A DNA stretch of 64,000 nt from positions 58,889,854 to 58,953,853 of the forward strand of contig NC_065536.1 in the NCBI RefSeq assembly GCF_932294415.1, given 5' to 3'. Of the stretch, positions 46,861 to 58,659 are shown piece after piece (the stretch's first letter is position 1; the number at the start of each line of letters is the position of its first letter). A model generated the notes under the pieces. It was not told where the DNA came from and made no database searches. It worked only from the letters and a program-made list of their open reading frames with translations. The position numbers and the translations under genes were made by a program. The DNA is from Quercus robur (Eukaryota; Streptophyta; Magnoliopsida; Fagales; Fagaceae).

Positions 46861-47420
46861 CAAAAAAGAAATACATGTTCCCTTAAAAAGAAAATAAGTT
46901 TTAATGGGTCTAAACTTTAAACAATGAAAAAAAGGGAATCATAAATAATTATAAGTATAGGGTTTGGTGATTCATAGTTGTATAAAAGGTTGTACCAAGA
47001 TCACTTTTTAAAAAATAAATGAAAAACCATAAAATAATTTTTTTTTTTAAAAATTCTCACCACTTTGTGCTCCTAGCAACCCTACAAAAACAAAAGGAAA
47101 AGGGAAAAAAAAAAATCAATGGAAAACCATTAACAAAATTTTTTAATGGGTCTAAACTTTAAACAATAAACAAAAAATAATCATAAGCAATCATAGGTGC
47201 AAGATATATGGTTAATTGTTATATATTTATAAAGCAAAAGAATTACAAAAACCCAGATTAAAAAAATAAAAAGAGATGTGTACAAAGATCAATGGTTGTA
47301 AAACACAATCTTTAATCGTTATATATTTATAAAGCAAAAGAATTAGAAAACCTAGATTAAAAAAATAAAAAGGGACATACAAAGATCAATGGTTGTAAAA
47401 CACAATCTTTGGTACTGTGT
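46861..47420. repeat. Short direct repeats including a 100-bp tandem duplication
   Basis: ATGGGTCTAAACTTTAAACA occurs at about 46905 and again near 47147. GTTATATATTTATAAAGCAA begins a 100-bp unit at 47218 that is repeated at 47318. No coding. Confidence 0.7.
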
Positions 47421-48029
47421 TTAAATGGAATTTCAGATACTTGTCCTATGTCTCCCATCAAGTTTGCTTGAATAAAGCAAACATTTGCAAAGTCAAATAG
47501 GAAAACAAAGATGAGAGGAATAAAGCGAAGTTCTTCAAAGTCAAATAGGAAAACAAAGATGGCTTGCGTAGGTTAGCCTGCGGATTGGGAATGGGAAAAC
47601 AAAGATGACTTGCGTAAGGAAGAGTTCTAGGGAAAAAAAATAATTTTATTCAAATAAAATAATAATGATGAGTTTGAGTTTAAGTTGGACTTATTATAGA
47701 GATAGAGTTCCACTCCTTGTTAAGTTCAAACTAAACAAAAATAATTTTATTTAAATAAAATGACAATTTTATTTAAATATTGTGCTGACGTGAAAAATTG
47801 TAGGAGTTTCAGAAGCTTTGGTTTTATATATATATACATATATATATTAAAATGATATTAATAAAACTTATGGTATGTTTAGATGGCAAGATTTGGGCAC
47901 ATGGATTTGGATTTGGGTGATTAAAATCCAAATGCCTTGTTTGATAGTTTATAAATGGTCAAATATTTGAATTTGATAAATCCTACCAAAGATTTTAAAC
48001 CTTAAAATCTTTAAATTTGGAATAAATTT
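47421..48029. other. Non-coding spacer
   Basis: Repeats of GTCAAATAGGAAAACAAAGA at about 47491 and 47541, plus a (TA)n tract near 47826. No gene is seen. Confidence 0.55.
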
Positions 48030-48806
48030 TGTAGGGTTAAGGGTCCGAAATCATGCATTGGGCCTTGGGTTTTGTCCGAGGATGTTGGATGATTCGAGAA
48101 GGAACAAATAGTTATTAGAAAACTACAATTTATAGTCTTATGAGTAAGGAACGAATGAAAGGTGGTTCGAGGAGGAACTCCTCCTCGGATATGATGAATG
48201 CAGTTCAAGTATGTACTCTAGCAATTAGAGTGACCCTCCAAGAAGCTCCAACAATAGGGACATGCCTCATGAACATACGAGAAAGAAGGAGACCCAAAAA
48301 TATCTAAGGGAAAGCTGCTACCACCGCATTAAATGCACTACAGTTACTTTTCTGACCGCATTTATGTGAAGAAGACCTTTGAACAGTACTGTCTTGGCTA
48401 CCACAACTCACAGAAAGCCAAAGAGGGTGTCTGATGGAATGGGTACTCAAGTAGGAGCTCAGATAATCAACAAATGTAAGACCAAGATGACCTAAAAGGA
48501 GCTATATAATGTGAGAGACCTTCCATGAGAAGGGGATCGGAAAAATAGAGAGAGAACACTACAGCAATCTAAATTATCTTTGTATCCATCTATGATTATC
48601 TTATACAAGGGTGACCTCCTCAGACTGAAAGTATATTAAAATCAAAATCTCTTATTTGTATTTGATTGTCATTCAATTCAATACTAGCCGTTATTCAATT
48701 CATTAGGGTTTAGTTCTCAACCCACCCTCTACAAATTTATTGTATTAGGCTCATTGGGTCAATATCCCATACGTTTTGGGCTTGGACTATAATTCGGGAT
48801 CCTACA
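48030..48806 (+). mobile_element. Solo LTR, about 777 bp
   Basis: Starts TGTAGGG and ends CCTACA, flanked by AATTT and AATTC (4 of 5 bases match). TATATAA at 48503-48509 gives the plus orientation. The terminal 85 bases (CTCTACAAATTTATTGTATT onward) resemble the end of the LTR at 8397-9040, so both belong to one diverged family. No internal domain or second LTR lies nearby. Confidence 0.75.
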
Positions 48807-49010
48807 AATTCCAAACCCATAAAATTTTAGAAATATATAAGACATACCTTAATATTTATAAATTTAGAATTAAAGTATTTTAAATCCACCACTTTAGAAT
48901 TTAAATTCAAATTCAAATATAAATTTAAGTATTCAAACACAATCTTAAAGATTTGTTATGTAAAATGATGTTTTGTTTTGGGAATGATCACTAACCATAT
49001 AAATGAATCA

Positions 49011-49408
49011 AGGACAAAGTTTAGCTATAAAATTGATATAGCCTTAGACTATAACCTTACTCGACATTTTTTATCGGAGGTGAATTTTAACAAATCCACT
49101 ATTGGATTACATCATCTTCTTATATTTTCTATACTTGCAAAATTTCTAGAAAATTAAAAATTAATAGCTATGTTATCAATAAATTATTTAAGTTGCAAAT
49201 TTTTGTAATTGAAAATTATGCATAAAATATAAGCTTATAGATCATGTAGTAAATAATATCCGATTGATACAAAATTTGACATGTATATTAAGAGCGTAAT
49301 GAACATGAAATTCAACAATTAAATTTTCAAAATATGTAATAATGTTTATTTTATTGAGTAAAGTTGTAATTTTAAACTACAACCAATTTTGTAACTAAAC
49401 TTTATCCA
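49011..49408. mobile_element. MITE with GGACAAAGTTTAG ends
   Basis: Left GGACAAAGTTTAGCTATAAA, right (reversed) GGATAAAGTTTAGTTACAAA, about 398 bp. It shares an internal ATTTCTAGAAAATTAAA block, in inverse orientation, with the copy at 38557-39232. Confidence 0.75.
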
Positions 49409-49510
49409 TAAATCAAATGACCTGTTTAATTGTCGGATTCTTTGAGCAAACTCTTTATTTAAGGGGCAATTATTAATTTTTTGACTCAAACTTTTATTTA
49501 AGGAGCCACG

Positions 49511-50030
49511 GGCCATGGCCCCTTTGGTGTCTCCATAAGTCTATCCATGCCGACGAAGTGTAGTGGTTAGACTTCGCAATCAACTTGAACAACTTTTTTT
49601 AGCAAAATTTTTGCAATAAAGAAAAATTATTTAGCAAAGCTATAATATGTCAATAATTAGTGCTACAAATAAATCAAGTCATTCATAAACAAAGTGAGTT
49701 TAACTCAATAAAAAAAATTTGTTTATGTTTGTTTGTTTGTAAACAAGTCAAGCTTGAACTTTATTTTTAAGCCATGGCCCCTTTGGTGTCTCCATAAGTC
49801 TCTATCCATGCCGACGAAGTATAGTGGTTAGACTTCGCAATCAACTCGAACAAATTTTTTTAGCAAAATTTTTGTTATAATGAAAAATTATTTAGCAAAG
49901 CTATAATATGTCAATAATTAGTGCTATAAATAAACCAAGTCGTTCATAAACAATGTGAGTTTAACTCAATAAAAAAACTCGTTTATGTTTGTTTATTTGT
50001 AAATAAGTTAAGCTTGAACTTTATTTTTAA
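49511..50030. repeat. Two-copy 259-bp tandem duplication
   Basis: The unit starting GGCCATGGCCCCTTTGGTG at 49511 recurs at 49770, with a few substitutions and small indels. It contains GACGAAGTGTAGTGGTTAGA. No coding. Confidence 0.85.
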
Positions 50031-50325
50031 GCTTGTTTAATAGACAAGTCAAGTCCAAGCAATGAAAATATAATAAAAATTGTTCGTGAATAAGTTCATG
50101 AAAAATAGGGTTTGATAAAAAAGCAAGTTAAGTCTAGGCTCATTTATAAGCTAGGTAAAGTTTGTATGGGCTTAAAAATTAAATTCATATCTTATTAAAC
50201 TTCAGTGGGTTCTAATTAACTTAACTAGTAAAGTCTCTTATCGTAGAACAAGAGGTCTAGGGTCCAAACATCGCCTACATCAAAAATAGATTAATGTATG
50301 CTAGGGTATATATATATGAGTCCGA

Positions 50326-50490
50326 TTAATGTATGCTAGGACATATATTAATAATCCATTTTTAAAAAGTTTTTATGAAAAATTGTAAAAGCTGTCAAAA
50401 TAGTTAATCACTTTTTCATTTTTTTCATAAAAGTTTCCTAAAATGGTTTACTAATGTATGCTCTAAGAGCATACGTTAGTAAAATCCTAT
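50326..50490. mobile_element. Member of the short MITE family
   Basis: Inverted ends TTAATGTATGCTAGGAC and GCTCTAAGAGCATACGTTAG, with internal AATAATCCATTTTTAAAAAG and TAAAATGGTTTACTAA. Same family as 6995-8150. Confidence 0.6.
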
Positions 50491-50500
50491 ATATATATAT

Positions 50501-51530
50501 GAGATGGGTTCAAGTTACATTTGGTGTAACTTCATAAGAGTTACACCTTTTTTAGACCATTAATTGATTTGTATTAGACCTAAGGGTGAAAAAAAAGGTC
50601 ATGGTCATGTCATTATTATTCCCTAGAAATTAGTAATTAAGTCATTAACTCTTCTTATTAAAAATAGAAAAATAAAAATCAGCATTAACTCTCTACTCTC
50701 CATCATCAGTTTCATCTTCTCTCCCTCTCTCACGCAGTCTTTGTGTAATAATTCTTTATGATGAATTAACACAAAGACAATTGAAAGTTTCCCAACTGCT
50801 AGGAATCATTCCTCATTCTCCAGCAACATCTTCTTGATTAGCATACAATCTGAGTACACACCACCACATGTAGTTCAATAGAAAACATTTTATGTTGCTA
50901 ATGGAAAACAAGTCCAATATAGTGGAAAAAGTATTCAATTTGTAGATGCTAACCCTATCTCTCTCTCTCTATCCTCCACACACTATTTTTCTCACCACGG
51001 ATTAATTGTTTATTAGCTATTGACGAGTATTGATTGGCCATTGATTTTTCTTTTTGTTCAAATTATTATTTTTACTTAAACCGATTTTTTTTTACTTAAT
51101 TTCTGGCACAAATTTTGAATAGAAACGAAATAAGCTAAAATTAGACTTATATTCTATAAATCAAACCAAGAAAACAAGTACTTCTTCTAATCAAAACAAA
51201 CTTGGGTCAAAACGGATGATGATCATACCCAACACAAGAAATGCATGTCCCTTGTTTTTATTTGTGCTAAAGAGGAATGATCATTGTGGCTGTACTAGAT
51301 ATAGACCATGTGAGAGAGGGAGAGAAGATGAAGATGATGATGGACAGAGAGTTAATGCTTTTTTTTTTCCTATTTTTAATAAGAAGAGTTAATGACTTAA
51401 TTACTAATTTCTAGGGAATAATATTGACATGACCATGACCTTTTTTTCACCCTTAGATCTAATACAAATCAATAGTCCAAAAAAGGTATAACTCTTATGA
51501 AGTTACACCAGGTATAACTTAAACTCATTT
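50501..51530. mobile_element. TIR element of the GAGATGGGTTCAAG family, member 2
   Basis: Near-identical arms of about 165 bp (GGTCATGGTCATGTCA, TTCCCTAGAAATTAGTAATT and TAATGACTTAATTACTAATT face each other). It is bordered by TATATATAT on both sides. The interior of about 700 bp has no recognised gene. Confidence 0.8.
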
Positions 51531-51540
51531 ATATATATAT

Positions 51541-53286
51541 GAGATGAGTTCAAGTTACACATTTTTCGTACCGTATATTTCTAATAAATTCAACGGTTGA
51601 AAAATTAACATTAAATGATTATTGCTCTCCACCTTATTTTCCTAATTAATAATAGTTTTTCCCTATCCTTATTTATTACTTTCCATAGACCTCATTGGAT
51701 GTTGTTTAACTGTGTCCCTTCCATCCTAAAATTGCTGGATATATAAGAATCTAGGCAAAAAACAAAGACTAAAAAAGTTAAAATTTTTCTTCTCTCAAAA
51801 TCCTTGGGTGCTGGCCGGTGAGTAGATTTAAAGATATATAATTTGTGATTTTATAAGTACACTATGTCCGCCAAAACTGGCCCTAAACAATTCACAAAAT
51901 GAGCAAGAGCCTTGTGGTTTCCAATTTCAACGCATTAGAGCATCCGTAGCAGATGTTGCAAAAAAAAAATGCCATTTTGACACACCAAAAGCCTACTTTA
52001 TTATTTTATCACATTATTTTACAATATCTCATTTATCAAATTTTCTATCATTCCATTCTATGCATTAAAATAATATTCACTACACATTAAAATAATATAT
52101 TATCTCCTCCCTCTCACCACCATCAACAACGACGACGACACATCCACAACTGCCGCAACAACAGCCACCAACAACCACTGTCGCAACAACACCGACCAGC
52201 CACCACTGGCACAAACCCACATCCACCAACGCCAACAACCAAAAAAAAAAAAAAAAACACAACCAGAGAGATCGGCATAGCAAATCAAACAAACCCAAAA
52301 GCAAAACCCACATCAAACACAACCAGAGAGATCGAACAGAGAGGAGAGAGCGAAAAAAAAATAAAAAATAAAAAATAAATTTGGTGAAGGAAACCACCCC
52401 AAACCCCATTTAAACCCACCCATCAAAACCCACTCACCTCTGCCGTGAGTCCGTGACCCACCTCGGCGTGATCCACCTCGCCACGACCTAGCTCGTCGCG
52501 ACCCACCACGTCGCCATACCCACGACCCACACCGTCACCTGACCCATGCCAGAATATACCCACATCGGAACCCATCCTTCACCAGAGAGAGGGCTATTAG
52601 ACAGAGAGGGAGGAGAGAGAGCAGGATCCGGAGAAGTGGAGATGGAGTGGCTAAGTGGGGTGAGAGAGAAAGATGAATAATAAAAAAATAATAAAGTACA
52701 AATACCATTTGAGTCCGTACCGTGTCAAAATGCAACTGTACTGTGGCATGTTGCAAAAATTTGACACATTTAACACATCTGATAAAGCTCTGTTTTTGTG
52801 TTTGGTGTGCCAAATATTTGGCATTTTTGGCACATTTGGCACATCTGCTATGGATGCTCTAGCAAAAGCACATGACAAAACTCAAATCTATTGAAGATAG
52901 GGCAGATCTGAGATCAAAAAATAAAATAAAGAAGGGAGCAAGACAAGAAGGGTGTTTATGTAAAGAAAGCATTAGATTTTGTGGAGTGTCAGTCAAGAGA
53001 GAATGTGGCAGAGTGTCAAAACTGTGTTCTATATATAATAAAAATAATTTTCGTTACTAAGCTTGCAAAAGGTTTTTTTTTTTTTTTTTTTTTAAAGGAA
53101 GAAAGGGACACAGTTAAACAACATCCAATGAGGTCTATGGAAAGTAATAAATGAGGATAGAGAAAATTAGTTAACAATTAAGTAAATAAGGTGGAGATCC
53201 TTAATCATTTAATGCTATTTTTTCAACCGTTAGATCTATTAGAAATCTACAGTACAAAAAAGGTGTAACTCTTATAAAGTTACATT
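51541..53286. mobile_element. TIR element of the GAGATGGGTTCAAG family, member 3, with nested MITE
   Basis: The left end GAGATGAGTTCAAGTTACAC starts one TA-repeat after member 2. Arms of about 190 bp end in CCATTGGATGTTGTTTAACT (left 51705-51724, right mirrored near 53115-53134). The outer 14 bases of the right end are missing. There the sequence passes directly into a further left-arm-like piece (53287-53345), as if fused to a fourth member. A MITE (51936-52861) is nested inside. Confidence 0.78.
51936..52861. mobile_element. MITE with TAGAGCATCCGTAGCAGATG ends
   Basis: Ends TAGAGCATCCGTAGCAGATG and, reversed, TAGAGCATCCATAGCAGATG. Inverted subterminal parts include TTTGGCACACCAAA-like sequence. 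The core (52110-52560) is C-rich with CACCAC and CGACGA repeats and produces chance frames. Nested in member 3. Confidence 0.75.
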
Positions 53287-53438
53287 TTTTTACACCGTAG
53301 ATTTCTAAGAGATCTAATGGTTAAAAAAAAAATCATTAAATGTTATAGTTTTCCACTTTTGTCTCTCTCATTATCTATTGTTTTTCACTTAATTAAAGGG
53401 CACTTGCCATTTTCAACAACCTACTTTTTAAATGATTC
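53287..53438. other. Partial arm of a fourth GAGATGGGTTCAAG-family element
   Basis: ACCGTAGATTTCTAAGAGATC..ATGGTT..TCATTAAATG matches the left arm of member 3 in the same orientation. It has no matching right arm nearby. Confidence 0.5.
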
Positions 53439-54094
53439 TAGGGATGGCAATTTTTCCCCGCCCCGCTTAACCCGTCCCTCCCCGCCTCGCCCCGCGTGGG
53501 TTTTCCCTACCCCGCAAAGGTGGTGGGGCAGGGATGGGGCAAGATTTTAGCCCCGCACCACGAGGCAGGGTGGGGATGGGTTTAGACTTTTTAGACCCAC
53601 CCCGCCTCGCCCCTCCCCGTCTTTGTCCCGCCCCGAGTTGCTAAGGGTTATAATTGTAAATTTTTTATACCCTAAAACCCTACTATTTAAACAAACATAT
53701 CAATATTAGCTTATTTTATTCTATTTAATGTGGTTATCTGGCTTTATTTTGTTATGTGTTATACTATGAGATTTATTTATTTATGATTGTCTTGTTAAAC
53801 ACTTGGATATATTATTCAATTTTTTCTAAAAATTGATTTGATTTGATGGGATAAATTTAGTTGTAATTTCAAGTATATTTTTATCAATGAAATAGGTTTC
53901 ATTAAAAAAATTGTACTAGTTGTAGGGCAAATTAACAAAAAGTAGAGTTTTACAGGGTGGGGCGGGGTTTCACGGGGCCCCAAGGGGCGGGGATGGGGTG
54001 AGAAAGTTGGGCGGGGATGGGGCAAGACAATACCATACGAGGCTGGGACGAAGACCCCATCCTTCGGCCCCGCCCCGCCCCATTGCCATCCCTA
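53439..54094. mobile_element. 656-bp hAT-like MITE with GC-rich ends
   Basis: The perfect 8-bp duplication AATGATTC flanks it (53431-53438 and 54095-54102). Terminal repeats TAGGGATGGCAAT / TAGGGATGGCAATGGGGC begin arms that are runs of CCCCGCC and GGGGCGG, around an AT-rich centre. TAGGGRTGGCAA ends with 8-bp duplication are typical of hAT. Confidence 0.9.
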
Positions 54095-54102
54095 AATGAT
54101 TC

Positions 54103-54974
54103 TTCCTAAAAAAGAAATTAAATAATTTGAAAAGATTTTTTTATTATATGGCGGACAAACTAACAAACCTTTATAAGAAAAGATTTTTGTGGTTGTGATT
54201 CTTATATTTGGGCTATATATGCAAGCTTTTTAACAATTAAAAAAAAAAAATCCTTATGCAACTTGGGAATCTTAGATTTGAGCTAATCTGTTTGTATCTT
54301 GAACTTGAAAGTCTAAACAATCTGTTTAGAATTTCATAGTTTAATACAGTATCCAAATTTATAGCATATAGCATTACTAGAACCACGAAGTTAGGCACCT
54401 AGAGGTTTCTAATGGGATGGGTATGAATTGTAAGGAAATTAACTTAATTTGAGATAGTCACCCTCTATAAAAAGAGAGAGAGAGAGATGCACTAAAGCAC
54501 TAAAAAATTAGTTTATTCTTCAATTGATCTCCAATGTTAAATTACAATCATGTATTTATAAAAGACTGGCTTTAATGTCATTGGCCCACATAACTCAAGA
54601 TAATTGCCTAGTTAATTCAATATGTGCTCTATGAATTAAGCCATGTGTTAAATAAACCATATGTATAGGATGTTACTATGATCACGCTTAGATAGAAAAG
54701 CTACACTGATTGCCCCTCTCTACCCATTGACCGATTCTCCTATACTCAGATAGTGAGATCGATGTTGAAATTCATTCAACAACTCTCACTTTAATGAAAC
54801 AGACCACGTGATACACACGATGCTAAAAAATTAATAGTCATATATATACCTAATACATAGATTAATTTCAACACCTAATAAATGCTTGAAAAGATAAGGA
54901 GGGAGAGGGACATTATTATTATTATTATTTTAAGCAGTACTTTATCCCCTTCCATTAATTTCAACACCTAATGC
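54103..54974. other. Non-coding spacer
   Basis: AT-rich with a short (GA)n at about 54475-54487. No gene is recognised. Confidence 0.55.
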
Positions 54975-55395
54975 TTGATGTTGTTGCACCCTTTCTCTAG
55001 TTTTTCTTCACTGAAAAGTATTCGAGGGATAAAAAACAAAACTAATGCTTGAAATCACAGTGCAAGCTCATAAAGTGACTTAAGCTTGTAACAATCATGC
55101 ATGCATATACATGCTGTTGCACCCTTTCTCTAGTTATTGGTCATTGAAAAGTATTCAAGGGAAAACAAAAAAACAAAAACAAAAAACAAAACTAATGCTT
55201 GAAATCAATGTGAAAGCTCTTATAGTGACTTAAGCTTGTGACAAATCATGTATATATATGCATGCTGTTGCACCCTTTCTCTAGTTTTTCATCATTGAAA
55301 AGTATTCAAGGAAAAAAAAAAAACTAATGCTTGAAATCATTGTGAATGCTCTTATAGTGACATAAGCTTGTAACAAATCATGTGTGTGTATGTGT

Positions 55396-55431
<36 letters not shown>

Positions 55432-55901
55432 GGAAGAAGAATTGGAATAACCTTGTGATGGTCCTTGGTGGTGTACTCTCGACTCAAGTCTCAACTTAAG
55501 CTTAGGTACTTGGGCTTTCAGTCAATCCAAGGCCCAGTGTATGAAGTATGAAGTGGACAGGGAAAACAAACCTAAAAAGAAAAAGGAATGAGAAAAAGCT
55601 CTTATAGTGACTTAAGCTTGTGACAAATCATGTATATATATGCATGCTGTTGCACCCTTTCTCTAGTTTTTCATCATTGAAAAGTATTCAAGGAAAAAAA
55701 AAAACTAATGCTTGAAATCATTGTGAATGCTCTTATAGCGACATAAGCTTGTAACAAATCATGTGTGTGTATGTACATGTATATATATATATATATATAT
55801 ATAAGCTTAGGTACTTGGGCTTTAGTCAATCCAAGGCTCAGTGTATGAACTATGAAGTGGATAGGGAAAACAAACCTAAAAAGAAAAAGAAATGAGAAAA
55901 A
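54975..55901. repeat. Tandem direct repeats (133, 150 and 380 bp spacing) ending at the tRNA gene
   Basis: TGTTGCACCCTTTCTCTAGT occurs at about 54979, 55112, 55266 and 55646. A 380-bp block beginning AGCTCTTATAGTGACTTAAG at 55216 is repeated at 55596; both copies contain (TG)n/(TA)n tracts and end AAAAAGAAATGAGAAAA-like. The second block stops exactly at the tRNA-Arg 3' end. Confidence 0.85.
55897..55901 (-). terminator. Pol III T-run terminator of tRNA-Arg
   Basis: Five T on the minus strand directly after the discriminator base. The T-run belongs to the end of the 380-bp direct repeat. Confidence 0.7.
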
Positions 55902-55974
55902 CGACTCCACTGGGGATCGAACCCAGAATCTCTGGTTCCGTAGACCAGCGCCTTATCCATTGGGCCATGGAGTC
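55902..55974 (-). tRNA. tRNA-Arg (anticodon ACG)
   Basis: 73 nt. The acceptor stem GACTCCA/TGGAGTC pairs fully in 7 bp with discriminator G. The A box is TGGCCCAATGG, the anticodon stem CTGGT/ACCAG has loop CTACGGA, and the T-arm contains B box GGTTCGATCCC. No intron. The CCA is not encoded, as expected for a nuclear gene. Immediately downstream on the minus strand comes TTTTT, a pol III terminator. Confidence 0.97.
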
Positions 55975-57266
55975 CAGATGGTCCTACATTTTCTATATTT
56001 AGTTAATATTCATATAGCGTATACTCGATAACCACAAAACAAAAGAGAAAGCGACAAAAGAATGGCAACCAAAATTGGGACCTGTATTCCGTTTTCCCAA
56101 AAATAGAGTTATAGATATAGATCCCCCAAATGCGTTCGATATTGGACCTCCATTCTTTACTGAAGTCATTGGGAATTGTTGAGAAAGACGAGGCTGTTGA
56201 AGTTAGGCCAGCCCAATTTTCTAATTCTGACTGGCCCAACAAATTTGGTCTTGCATTTTAGTTATACACCATGGAACAACCTCGATATCTCTTTTAATTT
56301 TTTTGATTGCTAAGGAGAAATATGTCAAGGAAGTAACAAAGAGTATGATTCCGAATAGAACAAATAGAACAAAGAGTATGATTCCGAACATAATAGAATA
56401 GTGAAAAATATATATTTGGTCAACTCTCGTTACTTTGTTTGAGTATATTAGACTCCAAGATTTAGGATTAAAATTTGGTTATTATTGTTGTTACTTGTTA
56501 GTTGTTATTACTACAAATTAGAACGTTGACTCTATCCTAAGGACCTTGTAAAACCTAAGACTAGATGTACAACCACAATGCTATTTCTTATTTCCTTATG
56601 GAAAATGCAATCTCCAAATCAATTAAAGTTTTGGCATAATAATAAAAGATAATCATCATAGAACGAACATCATATATTCAAATCTTCTTATATAATAATA
56701 ATAATAATAAGGGCTACAATACTTAAGTGATGTTCTTTAGGTTCCCCTTTTAAAATTCAACCATATAGATTTTTGCTTATGAGATGGAAATGTATTTTTT
56801 TAGTTAAGTAGCCACATAACTGAATTTTAAGAGAGAAAATTTGGTAATTGCCAAATCTATTATTACCAAAAATGTGAGTATAAAGCCACGTTTTTAAGTT
56901 TAAAATTGTAACTTAAAGTCACGTTTTCAGTTATAAATTAATTGGTATGTAAACACATACAGCATATGCAACAAGTTTTTTCCTTACAAATTTAATATTT
57001 TTCTCCGCCTGTTTAGTTGGTTGTAGCCACCAGGAATGCACGGTAAAATTTATAGTATCTTTCTTTTTTTTATAATGTGCTACAGTAGGTTAGCTAAATA
57101 TAATGAGAGAGAGAGGCATCGAAATTTCATTACATTGACAAAGGGCTCAAAAGCTACGTACTTGTCTAAAATATATTTTAACAAGTGGAACATACAAAAA
57201 GAAAGCCTGGCAATATATATGCATTTCACAGAAAGAGACTCGGCTCTGTTTAGTAGTAATGGGAGC
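55975..57266. other. Non-coding region between tRNA-Arg and GASA gene
   Basis: No coding, element ends or RNA is recognised. The part close to 57266 should include the GASA 3' UTR. Confidence 0.55.
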
Positions 57267-58540
57267 CTAAGGGCACTTGGGCTTGTTGCGATGAGTGGTC
57301 ATATCGGTATAGCACCTCCCACACATTTCTCTGTTCCCTGAGGTCCCCGGTGGAACACACTTGCACCTTGCACAGCAAGTGCCACAAGCTCTGGTGCACA
57401 CGTTTGGCCTCGAGTGTAACCTGCACCTCACCTTGCACAACCCTCCACAGTCTGCATTATTTAGTTATACACCAACATATAAATAAATATAGATTAGAGA
57501 GGATTTTTATTCTACAAAGCAATGCTAAGTAGTACTAGAAAAGATGGGAGGTATATAACTCCTATATCATAAATATAGTATTTTAGAGAAAATATGAATA
57601 AGAAAATTAACAAAGAAAAGACTTTTGAAAGAAAGACGGAGAAGAGATAGAATTACATGGTTTGACTTTAAAGGTCTACACAAAAAATTACGTCTTTAAT
57701 GATAAGATTTGAACTACAAATAGGATTAGGATTATTTTGCTTGACCTCTAAGTAAAGGTGTAGAACTGGCCAAAGGTTTTTTTTTTTTTTTTTGCATGTA
57801 CTTCAAATAATATTTAGATAAGATCAACTTGAACAACATATTTGAGCCTTGTATAAGATTGAAACTTGATATCTATAAACCTAAAAACACAATAACTTTC
57901 ACAACTTATAAAGTAGCTAGCAGATTGTCATGATCATTAGTGTAATATCACTAATATTACTTTGCACAATATTAACAACATTATTATGGTGCCAATCACA
58001 AATGTAACATCCCAACATTTGCAAAAAAAAAAAAAAAAAAAAAAATGTTTTACTAAGCTGATTGATATATAAAACACCCAAAACTAGACCTATAGTGCAG
58101 CTCATGCCCAAGCCCAAGCCCAAGCCCAAGCCCCATCCCCAGGAAATCTATAGAAAAGATGAAAAAGACCATACCCACGAAAGGCAAAAGCCTTCTATTA
58201 GCTCCTTTCACCACCTGAAACAATAATAATAAAAAATTATATACATATATATATATATATAAATAAAAAATAAATAAAAAGGCACTAATAAAAGAGAAAT
58301 TGGTGGTGATATTTGTGGTGGTATTGATGAATATATATACCTGGGTTTGCTGCTCTTCAATCTTGGCATCAGATGAAACCTGCAAAAAGATGAAGTAAAA
58401 TTATCAGAAAAAATGAAACATATATACACTATCAGTTTTAATTTGTTAGGTGTTTCTAAAAAGATCATCACAGAATCACCCTCTACCTGGGCTACGCAGA
58501 AGAGCAAAACTACCAAAACAAGAAGAAAGCGTAACGCCAT
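57267..58540 (-). CDS. GASA/snakin (gibberellin-regulated) cysteine-rich secreted peptide
   Basis: Four exons: 58540-58487, 58379-58341, 58214-58175 and 57451-57267, joined by GT-AG introns in phases 0, 0 and 1, giving 105 aa. Residues 1-18 (MALRFLLVLVVLLFCVAQ) plus a few more form a signal peptide. A short polar spacer with VVKGANRRLLPFV follows. The 61-residue GASA domain starts DCGGLCKVRC and ends KPKCP, with all 12 conserved cysteines, including CGTCCARC and the CVPPGT turn. The family acts in cell walls or apoplast in growth, gibberellin response and defence; the specific role is not readable here. It resembles the GASA6/GASA14-type tail GRCYTDMTTH. The start was chosen because AAATGGCG is a good plant context; an upstream in-frame ATG at 58558 would add six residues. 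It is intact. Confidence 0.93.
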
Positions 58541-58645
58541 TTGGTAGGAGAGAAGCACTAGCTAGAGCTATAGCATGCAATTAATCAAAGAGAGCAGAGG
58601 AGCTGAGACTACTGCTGGGCTTACAAGTTTGGAACAGTGACTTGC

Positions 58646-58653
58646 TTTATATA
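58646..58653 (-). promoter_or_regulatory. TATA box of the GASA gene
   Basis: TATATAAA on the minus strand, about 106 bp upstream of the chosen ATG, implying a 5' leader of about 75 nt. Confidence 0.65.
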
Positions 58654-58659
58654 GTCGGT

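Noticed and set aside
52080..52409. 109-codon minus-strand frame with Val/Trp-rich sequence
   Set aside because: It lies in the C-rich core of the nested AGAGCATCC MITE.
57250..57438. 62-codon minus-strand frame over GASA exon 4
   Set aside because: Wrong frame. The adjacent frame gives the 12-cysteine GASA domain.
58208..58558. 116-codon minus-strand frame starting at the GASA signal peptide
   Set aside because: It reads through a clear GT donor at 58486. The spliced model keeps known GASA exon structure and all 12 cysteines.
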